In this document: positions 1 to 8,260 of the stretch, one piece after another
Numbering within the stretch: position 1 is the stretch's first letter
How the letters are laid out: the number at the start of each line of letters is the position of its first letter
Assembly (NCBI GenBank): GCA_964457365.1
Contig: CAYWFP010000002.1
Coordinates: forward strand, 1 to 64,000
Direction of reading: 5' to 3'
DNA from: CAYWFP01 sp964457365
Lineage (GTDB): Bacteria; Planctomycetota; SZUA-567
DNA length: 64,000 nucleotides
The notes under the pieces: generated by a model
Database searches by the model: none
The model's input: only the letters and a program-made list of their open reading frames with translations
Told to the model about the DNA's origin: nothing
Made by a program: the position numbers and the translations under genes

Positions 1-1136
1 ACCGTGGGGATGCCCATGCGGTTGCCGTAATCCCGCACGCCCGCGACCACGCCCTTCATGACGCGCAGCGGGTGGAGCGCGCCCTTGGGCACCTCCTCGC
101 GGGGCATGTCCGGCAGGCCGAAGCAGAAGACGTCGGTATTCATCACCGGCCGCGCGCCCAGGCCCGTGCCCAGCGGGTCGCGGATACAGCCGCCGATGCC
201 GGTGCCGGCGCCGCCGTAGGGCTCGATGGCCGAGGGATGGTTGTGGGTCTCGACCTTGAAGGCCACGCCGTACTCGTCGTCGAAGGCGATGACGCCGGCG
301 TTGTCGACGAAGACCGAGAGGCACCAGTCCTTGCGGAGCTCGCGCGTGACCCGGGCCACCGTGGACTTGAGGATGTTGTCGATGACGCGCTCTTCGTCGC
401 GGGTCATGTCGACGTAGTGGATGCGGCCCTTGAAGGTCTTGTGGACGCAGTGCTCGCTCCACGTCTGCGCCAGCGTCTCGAGCTCGATATCGGTCGGCGG
501 GCGGCCGAGTTGCCGGTAATACTCCTGGATCGCCTTCATCTCCGGCAGCGAGAGATAGAGCTGCCGCTGGGTGCTCAGGTGCACCAGCTCGTCGTCGATC
601 AGCTCCACTACCGGCAGTTCCACGCGCCGAAAGCGGTACGGCTCGGCCGCGGGGGGAGCGATCTCGATATCGTGGCCGACGGCCACCTCCTCGATCACCT
701 CGTTGGCGAGCAACTTGTACGCGGCCTCCTGCAGCGCGGTCTCGGGGATCGGGCCGTGGACGAGGTACTTGCGCGTGGTGCGCACCCAGTCGAGTTCGTG
801 CCCCAGCCCGGCCGCGCCCTTGCGCACCGACTGCTCGGCCGGGTCCATCACTCCCTGGCGGCGGCGGATCTCCACCGCGTGCGCCTCCTTGACCGCCTCG
901 GGCAGGACGTGATCGTCCACGGCGTAGCGGTCGACCACCGCGTCGGCCAGGAACTCCCGCGCGATGCGCTCGGCGTCTTCGGGCGCAAGGTCGCCGTGGA
1001 GGATGTAGACGCGCACGGTGCGGACGACGCTGACCAGCGTCAAGCCGTAGTCGTGCAGGTCGTGCAGCACCGCCCGTCCCTCGCTGTCGAGGGCGTCGGC
1101 GGCGGTAGCGATCTCGATGCGGTAGGTCTGCCCCAC
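1..1136 (-). CDS. purL: Phosphoribosylformylglycinamidine synthase, PurS-PurL fusion (5' part, runs off window)
   Basis: This is the N-terminal 378 codons of FGAM synthase, which converts FGAR, glutamine (or ammonia) and ATP to FGAM in purine biosynthesis. The first ~75 residues look like the small PurS subunit (YRIEIATAADALDSEG, then VVRTVRVYILHGDL). After a linker comes the PurL core with the linker-domain segment LAQTWSEHCVHKTF and the ATP/metal loop ETHNHPSAIEPYGGAGTGIG. PurS is a separate gene in Bacillus-type systems; a PurSL fusion is known in several environmental phyla. I chose GTG at 1136 because GGGAGAG precedes it by about 6 nt; an in-frame GTG lies 24 nt upstream. The C-terminal half and any glutaminase (PurQ) are outside the window. 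Confidence 0.93.
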   Translation of the reverse strand, partial: MGQTYRIEIATAADALDSEGRAVLHDLHDYGLTLVSVVRTVRVYILHGDLAPEDAERIAREFLADAVVDRYAVDDHVLPEAVKEAHAVEIRRRQGVMDPAEQSVRKGAAGLGHELDWVRTTRKYLVHGPIPETALQEAAYKLLANEVIEEVAVGHDIEIAPPAAEPYRFRRVELPVVELIDDELVHLSTQRQLYLSLPEMKAIQEYYRQLGRPPTDIELETLAQTWSEHCVHKTFKGRIHYVDMTRDEERVIDNILKSTVARVTRELRKDWCLSVFVDNAGVIAFDDEYGVAFKVETHNHPSAIEPYGGAGTGIGGCIRDPLGTGLGARPVMNTDVFCFGLPDMPREEVPKGALHPLRVMKGVVAGVRDYGNRMGIPT

Positions 1137-1218
1137 CTCGGTCTCTCCCGGTTGTAGCACGGAAAGCAACGATCCTAGGGAATTTGGCGTTTCTGTCAAT
1201 TGTTTTCGAATGCCCGGC

Positions 1219-1246
1219 TTGACGTCACGCGCCGTGCGGATAGGCT
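1219..1246 (+). promoter_or_regulatory. Candidate sigma-70 promoter of the FAH-family gene
   Basis: TTGACG (1219-1224), a 16-nt spacer and TAGGCT (1241-1246), placed 30 nt before the start codon of the next gene. Seen by eye only. Confidence 0.4.
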
Positions 1247-1276
1247 GGGCGTTTCGACCCAGGCGAAAGGACAGGC

Positions 1277-1924
1277 ATGGAGATCCTCATCGGCGACAAG
1301 ACGTACGCGGCCGGGCGCGTCTTCTGCATCGGCATGAACTATCGCGCCCATATCGAGGAGATGGGAGGCGTCGAGCCGCCGGCGCCGGTGGTCTTCATGA
1401 AGCCCGCGACCAGCCTCGTCCCCGAAGGCGAGCCGATTCCCGTACCCACCCACGGCAGGGAACTCCACCACGAGGTCGAACTCGTCCTCGCGATCGGCCG
1501 CGAAGGGAAGGGGATTCCGCGCGGCGCGGCGCTCGATTATGTGACCGGTTTCACCCTCGGGCTCGACCTGACCCTGCGCGACGTGCAGAGCCGGCTCAAG
1601 CAGGCGGGGCATCCGTGGGAGGCGGCGAAATCCTTCGACGCCAGCGCGCCGGTGGGGACGTTCCAACCGTATGCCGCAGGCGTCGACCTCGGCGCGATTA
1701 CGATGAGCTGCCGCGTCGACGGCGAACTGCGGCAGGAAGGCTCTACCGCCCGGATGATCCACGACTGCGCCGCGCTCGTGGCGGCGGCGAGCGAGATCTG
1801 GAAGCTGCTCCCCGGGGACCTGATCTACACCGGCACGCCGCCGGGCATCGGCCCGCTCCGGAGCGGCCAGACCGTCACCGTCGCCAGCCCGCAGGTGGGG
1901 GAGTTTTCGTGGGGGGTTCAGTAG
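1277..1924 (+). CDS. Fumarylacetoacetate hydrolase family protein (acylpyruvase-like)
   Basis: A 215-residue single-domain FAH-fold protein, the size of YcgM/FAHD1-type acylpyruvases and oxaloacetate decarboxylases. These are metal-dependent cytosolic enzymes that cleave C-C bonds in 2,4-diketo acids. Visible family motifs are FCIGMNYRAH near the N terminus, the metal-ligand segment HHEVELVLAIG around residues 73-83, GFTLGLDLTLRDVQ, KSFD and the C-terminal LLPGDLIYTGTPPGIGPL. AAAGGA lies about 5 nt before the ATG. It stands alone, divergent from purSL and convergent with the metal operon. The exact substrate cannot be told from the sequence. Confidence 0.9.
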   Translation: MEILIGDKTYAAGRVFCIGMNYRAHIEEMGGVEPPAPVVFMKPATSLVPEGEPIPVPTHGRELHHEVELVLAIGREGKGIPRGAALDYVTGFTLGLDLTLRDVQSRLKQAGHPWEAAKSFDASAPVGTFQPYAAGVDLGAITMSCRVDGELRQEGSTARMIHDCAALVAAASEIWKLLPGDLIYTGTPPGIGPLRSGQTVTVASPQVGEFSWGVQ

Positions 1925-1950
1925 TCGGCGGGGACGATAACAATCACCCC

Positions 1951-1999
1951 GCATTATTCACGACGCCCTTTTTCGAAAGTCGAGGGCAGTGAATAATGC
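1951..1999. terminator. Inverted repeat between convergent genes, probable bidirectional terminator
   Basis: GCATTATTCAC (1951-1961) and its exact reverse complement GTGAATAATGC (1989-1999). GCCCT/AGGGC continues the pairing inside, after small bulges. It lies between the stops at 1924 (+) and 2010 (-), so it could end both transcripts. It has no clean T-tract. Confidence 0.5.
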
Positions 2000-2009
2000 A
2001 ACTTCGTCG

Positions 2010-2738
2010 TCACGGGAAGATATACGGCATCGCGGGCGGCTCGACGCGGCGGATCGTCTCGGCCTCGATGCGCGGATAGCTCTGCCCCTGCAGCGTGATC
2101 GTGCCGACGGTGCCGGTGACCTCCACCCACGCGCCCGCGGGGAGGTCCGGGCCGTGGCGGTGCCTGATCGAGAGCCCCGCCGGCGTCGCGTCGGCCGCGC
2201 AGCACCAGATCAGGAAGCGGTAGCAGAAGAAGTGATGCGCCGGCAGGTTCTTGTCGTGGTGGACCATGCCGGTCAGGGTGACGGTCCGGCCGTTGTAGGC
2301 CCGGGCGTGCTGGAGGATGTCGAGCACCGTCGGCGCGGAGAGCGGGTGCCGCCCCGCCGTTTCGCTCGCGGCGTAGCGCGGCGCGAGGGTGTTGGCGGTG
2401 GCGCGCTGGGCGAAGGCGCCGGTGGCGAGGTCGGCGCTCGCGGCTACGGGCAGGTAGATCAGCGGCAGCAGCAGCAGCAGCGCCCGCAGCAGCAGCAGCG
2501 GTGTCGGCGCCGTCGGCGCGCGCGGCGCGGCGAGCACCTCCCGGAACGCGAAGAGCGCCACCACCACCATCCCCACCGGCACCAGCCACGCCAGGTCGCG
2601 GTGCAGGAAGCGGTGGATGCACGGCGTGCCGCCCGGGGCCTGCAGCAGCCAGACGAAAGCGAAGAACCACGCCGCCAGCACCAGCAGCCGCAGCCGCTTC
2701 TCGGTCCTCGGGACGTCTGCCTCAGCGCGCGAGGCCAT
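2010..2738 (-). CDS. TIGR03943/DUF1980 (YcgQ-like) membrane protein
   Basis: A 242-residue protein with three hydrophobic segments in its first ~105 residues (LLVLAAWFFAFVWLL; LAWLVPVGMVVVALFAF; LLLLRALLLLLPLIYLPVA). A C-terminal extracytoplasmic-type domain follows with GRTVTLTGMV, a Cys pair in IWCCAADATP and WVEVTGTVGT. This is the layout of the TIGR03943/YcgQ family, whose genes usually sit beside a UPF0718 permease, as here. The start overlaps the permease's 3' end by 17 nt, indicating translational coupling. The biochemical function is unknown. Its place in a zinc-type operon suggests metal handling, which is inference. Confidence 0.8.
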   Translation of the reverse strand: MASRAEADVPRTEKRLRLLVLAAWFFAFVWLLQAPGGTPCIHRFLHRDLAWLVPVGMVVVALFAFREVLAAPRAPTAPTPLLLLRALLLLLPLIYLPVAASADLATGAFAQRATANTLAPRYAASETAGRHPLSAPTVLDILQHARAYNGRTVTLTGMVHHDKNLPAHHFFCYRFLIWCCAADATPAGLSIRHRHGPDLPAGAWVEVTGTVGTITLQGQSYPRIEAETIRRVEPPAMPYIFP

Positions 2739-3792
2739 CGGTCAATCCTCCCACGCCCAGCAGCGGCAGCCCGTACGCCAGTCCCAGCATCACCGCCAGC
2801 ACCGCCAGCGTCACCGCCGTCGCCAGCGCCACGATGGTCCGCTTGCGGAAGACGGTCAGGTACATCAGCACCAGTTTGATATCGAGCATCGGCCCGAGGA
2901 CCAGGAACGCCGCCTGCGCGGCCGGCGGCATGACGCCGCGGAAGCTCGAGGCGATGAAGGCGTCGGCCTCGCTGCAGAGGTTCAGCGCCACCGCCAGCAG
3001 CATCATCAGCAGGATCGCCAGCCACGGCCGCGCGCTCAACGTCTCGAAGACCGAGAGCGGCACCAGCGTCCGCGCCAGCGCGGCCAGGAACGCGCCTATG
3101 ACCAGGAAGCGCCCGACCTCGAAGAAGTCGTCGCAGGCGTGGCCGAGCGCGCCGGCGAGCCTGGCCCGCCAGCCGGCTTCGTCGTGGTCGTGGTGATGCG
3201 CGCAGCCGCAGGCGGGCATAAAGCCGGGCTTGAGCGGGTCGCTCCGCGCGAAGAGCGTGCCCAGCGCCAGGCCGACGCCGACGGCGATGGCGTAGCCGCA
3301 GACCAGGCGCACGATCACCATCTCCCAGTGGTACTGGTAGGCCACCGCCGTCGAGGCGGCGACGACCGGGTTGACGACCGGCCCGGCCAGCAGGAACGCC
3401 ACCGCCGCGGAGAACGGCACGCCCTTCTTGAGCAGCCGCCTGACCACCGGGACGATGGCGCACTCGCAGATGGGGAAGACCGCGCCCAGCCCGGCGCCGA
3501 GGAAGACCGCCAGCGTGCCGCGCCCCTCCAGCGCGCGCGAAAGATAGCGCCGCGGCACCAGCGCCTCGATCAGTCCGCCGACGACGGTGCCGACGAGCAT
3601 GAAGGGGACGGCCTCGATCAGGATGGCGAAGAAGTTGATCGCCAGCTGCCCCCGCAACTCCAGCCGCGCCTCGCCGCGGCTCCAGAGGAAGAGCAGCACC
3701 AGCGCGCATCCGAGCAGGCCCGCCTCGAGCATCATCGCCAGTTGCGCGCCGCGGTCGAGTTCGGTACTGGGGTTGTTCGCCGGTCGGCTCAT
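2722..3792 (-). CDS. UPF0718/DUF318 family permease (YraQ/ArsP-like)
   Basis: A 356-residue polytopic membrane protein with about eight to ten hydrophobic helices in two related halves. The signature PICECAIVPVVRRLLKKG is clear, followed by FLLAGPVVNP and, in the second half, NLCSEADAFIASSF. A cytoplasm/periplasm loop carries a metal-ligand-rich stretch CGCAHHHDHDEAGW (around residues 195-208). Relatives include ArsP organoarsenical exporters and many permeases of unknown substrate. It is the fifth gene of the metal operon, between the ABC permease and its YcgQ-like partner. No strong Shine-Dalgarno precedes the ATG, so it may depend on read-through coupling. Zinc or another divalent metal is a guess from context. 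Confidence 0.85.
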   Translation of the reverse strand: MSRPANNPSTELDRGAQLAMMLEAGLLGCALVLLFLWSRGEARLELRGQLAINFFAILIEAVPFMLVGTVVGGLIEALVPRRYLSRALEGRGTLAVFLGAGLGAVFPICECAIVPVVRRLLKKGVPFSAAVAFLLAGPVVNPVVAASTAVAYQYHWEMVIVRLVCGYAIAVGVGLALGTLFARSDPLKPGFMPACGCAHHHDHDEAGWRARLAGALGHACDDFFEVGRFLVIGAFLAALARTLVPLSVFETLSARPWLAILLMMLLAVALNLCSEADAFIASSFRGVMPPAAQAAFLVLGPMLDIKLVLMYLTVFRKRTIVALATAVTLAVLAVMLGLAYGLPLLGVGGLTDGLAR

Positions 3793-3823
3793 GTCGCAGG
3801 GATAGTCTTTTGCGCCGGTCTTG

Positions 3824-4678
3824 TCAAGCCCGTCGGCGCAGCCGGTGCGCCAGCGCGCCGCCGCCGAAGACCAGCAGGTACGCGCCGCCGGCGAGGAGTA
3901 CGGCCGTGACGCTGGCCGGGAAGTCGTAGGCGTAGTCCCAGACCAGCCCCGCGGTGACGCTGGCGAGGGTGATCAAGCCCGCGAGCAGCATGATCAGCCA
4001 CAGCCGCCGCGTCAGGCGCGAGGCCGTCGCCGCCGGCAGCGTCAGGACGGCGATGGCGAGGATGATGCCGACCACCTGCACGAGCATCACTATCGTCAGC
4101 GCCACTAGCACCATCTGCAGCAGCGTGTAGAACGCGACGTTCAGGCCGCGCAGCCGGGCGTACTCCTCGTCGAAGGCGACGGCGAGGAACTTGTTGAAGA
4201 AGAAGACCGTCGTCGCCAGGACGACCAGGTCCAGCAGTCCCATCAGCCACAGATCGCTCGTCGGCACCAGCAGCAGGTAGCCGAAGAGGTAGCTCATCAG
4301 GTCCTCGTTGTAGCCGGGGGTGAAGCGCATGAAGGCCAGCCCCGCGGCCATGCCGATGGCCCAGATGGCGCTGAGCACCGTGTCGACGCGCTCGCGCCCG
4401 CGCAGGACGATCAACCCGATCAGCAGCGCCACCAGCACCGCGTGCATCAGCGCGCCCAAGAGTGGCGTCGCCGCGCGGATCTGGTGGACGCGGTTGAGGT
4501 ACATCGCCAGCCCCATGCCGCCCAGGCACGAGTGCGCCACCGCGCCGGCGATGTAGCTGCGGCGCTGGACGGTGACGTAGGCGCCGATGATGCCGCAGGC
4601 GACCGAGGCCAGTACGCCCGCGATCAGGGCGTTGCGCAAAAAGGCGACGGTGAGCATCTCTTGGACGAAAGCGGTCAT
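3824..4678 (-). CDS. znuB: Metal ABC transporter permease (ZnuB/MntB family)
   Basis: A 284-residue inner-membrane permease of the ABC-3 family that imports Zn2+ or Mn2+. The typical N-terminal pattern is present (FLRNALIAGVLASVACGIIG, YVTVQRRSYIAGAVAHS), followed by six or more helices and the segment GIILAIAVLTLPAATASRL near residue 200. Its ATG overlaps the stop of the upstream ATPase gene by 4 nt (ATGA). The substrate within Zn/Mn/Fe is not decided by the permease; the His-rich binding protein upstream favours zinc. Confidence 0.9.
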   Translation of the reverse strand: MTAFVQEMLTVAFLRNALIAGVLASVACGIIGAYVTVQRRSYIAGAVAHSCLGGMGLAMYLNRVHQIRAATPLLGALMHAVLVALLIGLIVLRGRERVDTVLSAIWAIGMAAGLAFMRFTPGYNEDLMSYLFGYLLLVPTSDLWLMGLLDLVVLATTVFFFNKFLAVAFDEEYARLRGLNVAFYTLLQMVLVALTIVMLVQVVGIILAIAVLTLPAATASRLTRRLWLIMLLAGLITLASVTAGLVWDYAYDFPASVTAVLLAGGAYLLVFGGGALAHRLRRRA

Positions 4679-5424
4679 GGTCGGTAGTGCCCCTCCGGGC
4701 GATCGTGAGGATGGTCGTGGTGATTGTGGTCGTGCCGGACCAGCTTCCGCGCGCCGCCGTAGACCTCGCGGATCACCTCGCCGCCGAACTCCTCGGTCGG
4801 GTGGACCCAGACGCGGCGGTTGACGCAGACGACGGTGTCGACGTAGCGGGTGACCACGCCCAGGTCGTGCGAGACCAGCACCACCGTCAGCAGCGCGTGC
4901 AGCTTCTCCAGCAGTTCGTACAGCTTCTGCTCCACCACCCAGTCGACGTTCGCCGTCGGCTCGTCCAGCAGCAGCAGCTCCGGCTGCGAGGCCAGGGCGC
5001 GCGCGATCAGCACCCGCTGGCGCTGGCCGCCCGAGAGGTCGGCGAAGGCATGGTCGGCCCGGTCGGCCAGGTCGACCTGCGCCAGCGCCTGCTCGGCCGC
5101 GGCGCAGTCGTGGCGGCAGAGCGGCCCCCAGTGGCGCTCGACGCGCCCCATCATCACCACCTCGCGGACGGTGACGGGAAAGCGCGGGTCGAACTGGTGC
5201 TGCTGCGGGACGTACCCGATGCGCCGGCGCACCGCGCGCGGCGGGTGGCCGAAGACGCGGACCCGCCCCCGCTGCGGTTCGACCGTGCCCAGCAGCAGGC
5301 GCAGCAGCGTCGTCTTCCCGCTGCCGTTGGGGCCGACGACGGCGACCATCGCCTTGGGCGCGATGGCAAACGAGGCCTGCTCGATCACCGGCTCGCGGTC
5401 GTACCCGAAGGCGACCTCCCGCAT
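4675..5424 (-). CDS. znuC: Metal ABC transporter ATP-binding protein (ZnuC-like)
   Basis: A 249-residue ABC ATPase powering the adjacent permease. Walker A is GPNGSGKTTLL, the Q-loop IGYVPQQHQFD, the signature LSGGQRQRVLIARAL and Walker B ELLLLDEPTANVD, then the switch His in LVSHDLG. The C terminus is His/Asp-rich (VRHDHNHHDHPHDRPEGH), a feature often seen in zinc transporters. I start at ATG 5424 (MREVAFGYD), 14 nt after the znuA stop; no clear Shine-Dalgarno is present there, so coupling to znuA translation is likely. Slightly upstream non-ATG starts are possible. Confidence 0.9.
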   Translation of the reverse strand: MREVAFGYDREPVIEQASFAIAPKAMVAVVGPNGSGKTTLLRLLLGTVEPQRGRVRVFGHPPRAVRRRIGYVPQQHQFDPRFPVTVREVVMMGRVERHWGPLCRHDCAAAEQALAQVDLADRADHAFADLSGGQRQRVLIARALASQPELLLLDEPTANVDWVVEQKLYELLEKLHALLTVVLVSHDLGVVTRYVDTVVCVNRRVWVHPTEEFGGEVIREVYGGARKLVRHDHNHHDHPHDRPEGHYRP

Positions 5425-5438
5425 GGCGATGACGGATT

Positions 5439-6407
5439 CTACTTCGGCGATGTCATTCCTTTCTTTACCGCCTCGGCCATGCTCTCGAGGTTGGCGATAT
5501 AGTCCTCGGCCAGCGGATTCATGGCCACCACCGCGCCGCCGACGGCGTCGGCGATAATCTCGGCGCTCTTTCTGCTGAACTGCGGCTGGACGAAAATCAC
5601 CCGCGCGCCCTCCTTCTTCATCTGCTCGATCAGTTCCGCGAGCTTCCGGGCCGAAGGGCTTTTGCCCGCGATCTCGATCGGCCGTTGCTCGAGTTCGTAG
5701 GCGCGGGCGAAGTAGCCGAAGGCGGGGTGGTAGACGAAGAGATTCTTTCCCTTCATCGGCGCCAGCGTCTGCCGCAGCTTCCGGTCCAGCGCGTCCAGAT
5801 CCTCGACGAACGCGGCGCAATTCGTCTTGTACGTCTCCGCGCCCTCCGGGTCGAGTTCGCTCAGCGCGTCGCGCATGGTCCGCGCCTGGATTTTGACCAG
5901 GTTCGGATCGAGCCAGATGTGCGGATCCTTGCCGCCGTGCTCGTGATCGTCGCGACCGTCCGCTTCATGTTCACCCTCGTGCTCGGCGTGCTCGTGGTGT
6001 TCGTCTTCATGCTCGCCGTGCTCGTGATCGCCCTCGTGTTTCTCCTCGTGATGGTGATGCGCCGCCATGGCGATTAATTCGATTCCCTTGCGCGTGTCGA
6101 CCACCGGCAGCCCGGGCATGGTCTTCTCGATCTTCGGCAGCACCGCGTTCTCGAACGGCACGCCGATGCGGAAGTAGACGTCCGCCCGCGAGAGCGTCGT
6201 CATCTGTTTGACCGTCGGCGTATAGGTCGCCGGGCTCTTTCCCGGTTGCACCAGCACGCTCGCGTTCACCCGGTCGCCGCCGACGCGCGCGAGGAAATAC
6301 TTCTGCGGCAGGATGCTGACGAAGGCGTTGACCTTCTCGCCGCCCAAGGCGAAGCCGGCCACCGAGAACAGCAGGCTGAGCAGGGCGAACAGGTTGGCGT
6401 ATCGCAT
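5439..6407 (-). CDS. znuA: Zinc ABC transporter substrate-binding protein (ZnuA-like)
   Basis: A 322-residue cluster A-I metal-binding protein with an N-terminal signal peptide (LFALLSLLFSVAGFALG). It delivers Zn2+ to the ABC permease from the periplasm. A long acidic/histidine-rich loop starts after residue 115 (AAHHHHEEKHEGDHEHGEHE, then more HEH/HHEHAEHEGEHE repeats), typical of ZnuA rather than Mn-binding relatives. The ligand-bearing DPHIWLDP and FVYHPAFGYFAR follow. AAGGAGA precedes the ATG by 6 nt. It is the second gene of the operon, 50 nt after the ribbon-helix-helix gene. Confidence 0.93.
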   Translation of the reverse strand: MRYANLFALLSLLFSVAGFALGGEKVNAFVSILPQKYFLARVGGDRVNASVLVQPGKSPATYTPTVKQMTTLSRADVYFRIGVPFENAVLPKIEKTMPGLPVVDTRKGIELIAMAAHHHHEEKHEGDHEHGEHEDEHHEHAEHEGEHEADGRDDHEHGGKDPHIWLDPNLVKIQARTMRDALSELDPEGAETYKTNCAAFVEDLDALDRKLRQTLAPMKGKNLFVYHPAFGYFARAYELEQRPIEIAGKSPSARKLAELIEQMKKEGARVIFVQPQFSRKSAEIIADAVGGAVVAMNPLAEDYIANLESMAEAVKKGMTSPK

Positions 6408-6457
6408 GGGTTTTCTCCTTTCCCCTCGTGAAATCAACAAGCGCCGATGCCTCGCGC

Positions 6458-6739
6458 TTACTCTTCCCCGTGCGCCTCCCCGCCCCCGTGCTCGCAGACG
6501 AGGTGGAACGCATGGCACTCCTGGCACTCGGCAATCGCGTGGTTGCGCGCGAAGGTCTGCCAGTGGTGCTGCTGCGCGGGGCTGAGCATGCCGCTGCCGT
6601 GGCACAAGGGGCAGGTGTTCTCCAGCGCGGCCAGCACGGCGGTGCGGATAAACGCCGAGCGATTCGGAATGGCGCGCATGGCCTGCGCCAGCGATGCGTC
6701 GACCTTGAAGGTGATGATCTCCTGTTTGCCCTGGGCCAT
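6458..6739 (-). CDS. Ribbon-helix-helix protein with C-terminal Cys/His zinc-ribbon, candidate metal regulator
   Basis: A 93-residue protein. Residues ~7-38 (ITFKVDASLAQAMRAIPNRS, then AFIRTAVLAALE) read as a CopG/NikR-type ribbon-helix-helix DNA-binding domain. The second half has two Cys-X2-Cys pairs, CPLCHGSG and CQECHAFH, followed by LVCEHGGGEAHGE, which looks like a metal site. It is the first gene of the metal-uptake operon, so a zinc-sensing repressor standing in for Zur is the natural reading (inference). AGGGAG precedes the ATG. A near-palindrome lies 39 nt upstream. Confidence 0.75.
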   Translation of the reverse strand: MAQGKQEIITFKVDASLAQAMRAIPNRSAFIRTAVLAALENTCPLCHGSGMLSPAQQHHWQTFARNHAIAECQECHAFHLVCEHGGGEAHGEE

Positions 6740-6777
6740 GATGGCTCCCTTTTCGAAACAGGCCGAAACCTCGGCGA

Positions 6778-6792
6778 TATTACGACGTATTA
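6778..6792. promoter_or_regulatory. Candidate operator, near-perfect palindrome
   Basis: TATTACGACGTATTA: two 7-nt arms around one central base, with a single mismatched pair. It lies 39 nt upstream of the ribbon-helix-helix/zinc-ribbon gene, where a repressor site controlling the metal operon would be expected. No second copy was found at the same spacing; a shorter ATTACtGTAAT palindrome lies at 7101-7111. Confidence 0.35.
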
Positions 6793-7090
6793 CCTTTGAG
6801 GGGCAAGCAAGAAAGTTGCGGCCTGCGGCGTAGAAATCGATAGCACGCGCCCGAATGCGCCTGAAAGAGCGGAGCCGGTTGCGGCAAGTGATGGTAACCG
6901 GCGTTGCGGCAAGAGTATTGGCCTGCCGGTCGACTTGGTTCCGCAGACGCCGGGCGCGGGAAAGGCAAGGCCAGGCGATTAGCGGACGAGGCGAATGGGG
7001 CATCCATGGCTATACGGGACAAAATGATAACAATTTTTACGGAAAACTTTCATTATTTACCCATAATTTGCCGAATGACCCGTAGTAAAC

Positions 7091-7121
7091 TTGACATGGT
7101 ATTACTGTAATGTGCTATAAT
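7091..7121 (+). promoter_or_regulatory. Promoter of HDOD gene with palindrome in the spacer
   Basis: Perfect TTGACA (7091-7096) and perfect TATAAT (7116-7121) separated by 19 nt, longer than the optimal 17. TG one base before the -10 makes it an extended -10. The spacer contains the palindrome ATTACtGTAAT (7101-7111), where a bound regulator could act. Confidence 0.6.
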
Positions 7122-7143
7122 AAAAGTGGATTAAAGGAAACTC

Positions 7144-8172
7144 TTGACAGAGATGAACATGCATATACCCGAATACATCGCCAATCTGTTCCGCCGCTGC
7201 GAAAAGCCGGTCGATGAGGCGGTTTCGACCCGGCGCGGGCAGTTTGTGCCGGCGCCGAACCTGCGTCAGGCGACGGTGCCGCCGTGGTGGTTGCGCGAAT
7301 CGCTGGCGCGCCAGCGCAGCGGCATCCCCGGCGAGATGGAGGAGCCCTTGGCCGCGCGCGTGGCCGACTGCGTGCGCAAGGGGCGCGTCAGTTGCGTCAG
7401 CCTGCCCAAGGGCGCGCACGAGGTATTGGTCCTGGCGCTGCACCGTATCGAGCAGAAGAAGCATCTGCTGGAATTGCTGCACGAATCGCCGTACCTGATC
7501 ACGCGCGAGCTGGTCCGCCTGGTCAAGGACGAGACCGAGGGCGAGGGGGTGGGACTGAAGGAGATCGAACGGCGCCTGGGGCAGCTCGAGCCGCAGGCGG
7601 TGATCGAGACGCTCTTGCGCGCGGTCGCCCAGGGCGCGCTCACCGGCGGGACGCTGCAGGGCACGGCCGAGGGGGCGATGCTCTGGGAGCACGCCGTCGC
7701 CACGGCCGTGGCGGCCGAGCGGCTCTGCGAGGCCTATCACATCCGCGGCCGCACCACAGTCTACCTCGCCGCGCTCCTTCATGACGTGGGCCGGGCGGCG
7801 ATCTACTGGACGCTGCGCTCGCTCTGCGATGCGGACAACCTGCCGGATACGGAGTTCCAGGCGCGGCTGGCCGACAAGTTGCACGAGCAGGCCGGCCTGG
7901 TCGTGGCCAGGAAATGGCGCCTGCCGCACGGCATCGCCAGCGTCATCGGCAACCACCACGGTCGCATCGACGAGGGCGATAAGCTCGCCAACCTGCGCGT
8001 GGTGATCCAGCTCGCCGAGCAGATCGCGCTTCACTGCGGTCACGGCGACGAGAAGCCCGAGGGTATTCTGCTCGAGCACCCGGCCGCCAAGCGCATCGGC
8101 CTGACCGCGGAGAAGGCGCCGGATATCCTCGAACCGATCCCGCACCGCATGCTCGTGGCGACGTTGCTGTAG
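7144..8172 (+). CDS. HDOD-domain protein
   Basis: A 342-residue cytosolic protein. The C-terminal two thirds is an HD-fold domain of the HDOD type: LAALLHDVGRAAIYWTLRSL (from about residue 206) and ASVIGNHHGRID (about residue 263). HDOD proteins act in signalling and in stress or motility control, usually without proven hydrolase activity. The N-terminal ~100 residues have no recognised domain. The TTG at 7144 is chosen because AAAGGA lies 5 nt before it; ATGs at 7153 and 7159 are spaced too far from it. It is monocistronic, transcribed away from the metal operon. Confidence 0.75.
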   Translation: MTEMNMHIPEYIANLFRRCEKPVDEAVSTRRGQFVPAPNLRQATVPPWWLRESLARQRSGIPGEMEEPLAARVADCVRKGRVSCVSLPKGAHEVLVLALHRIEQKKHLLELLHESPYLITRELVRLVKDETEGEGVGLKEIERRLGQLEPQAVIETLLRAVAQGALTGGTLQGTAEGAMLWEHAVATAVAAERLCEAYHIRGRTTVYLAALLHDVGRAAIYWTLRSLCDADNLPDTEFQARLADKLHEQAGLVVARKWRLPHGIASVIGNHHGRIDEGDKLANLRVVIQLAEQIALHCGHGDEKPEGILLEHPAAKRIGLTAEKAPDILEPIPHRMLVATLL

Positions 8173-8201
8173 CCTTCCGCCTCATTCCTGCATCGTGTCG
8201 C

Positions 8202-8230
8202 TTGCCCCGGCCGTGATCGTGCGGTATGCT
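8202..8230 (+). promoter_or_regulatory. Candidate sigma-70 promoter
   Basis: TTGCCC (8202-8207), 17-nt spacer, TATGCT (8225-8230), 30 nt before the ATG of the small membrane protein at 8261. Confidence 0.35.
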
Positions 8231-8260
8231 GGTTGCGGGTTAGGTCTTGCGGAGCCGGCG

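Larger units (their letters stand above)
6740..7143. promoter_or_regulatory. Divergent regulatory region between metal operon and HDOD gene
   Basis: About 400 nt with no convincing gene. The left end holds a near-palindrome (separate entry) and the right end a promoter for the HDOD gene. From 7015 the DNA becomes AT-rich compared with its surroundings. Confidence 0.5.
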
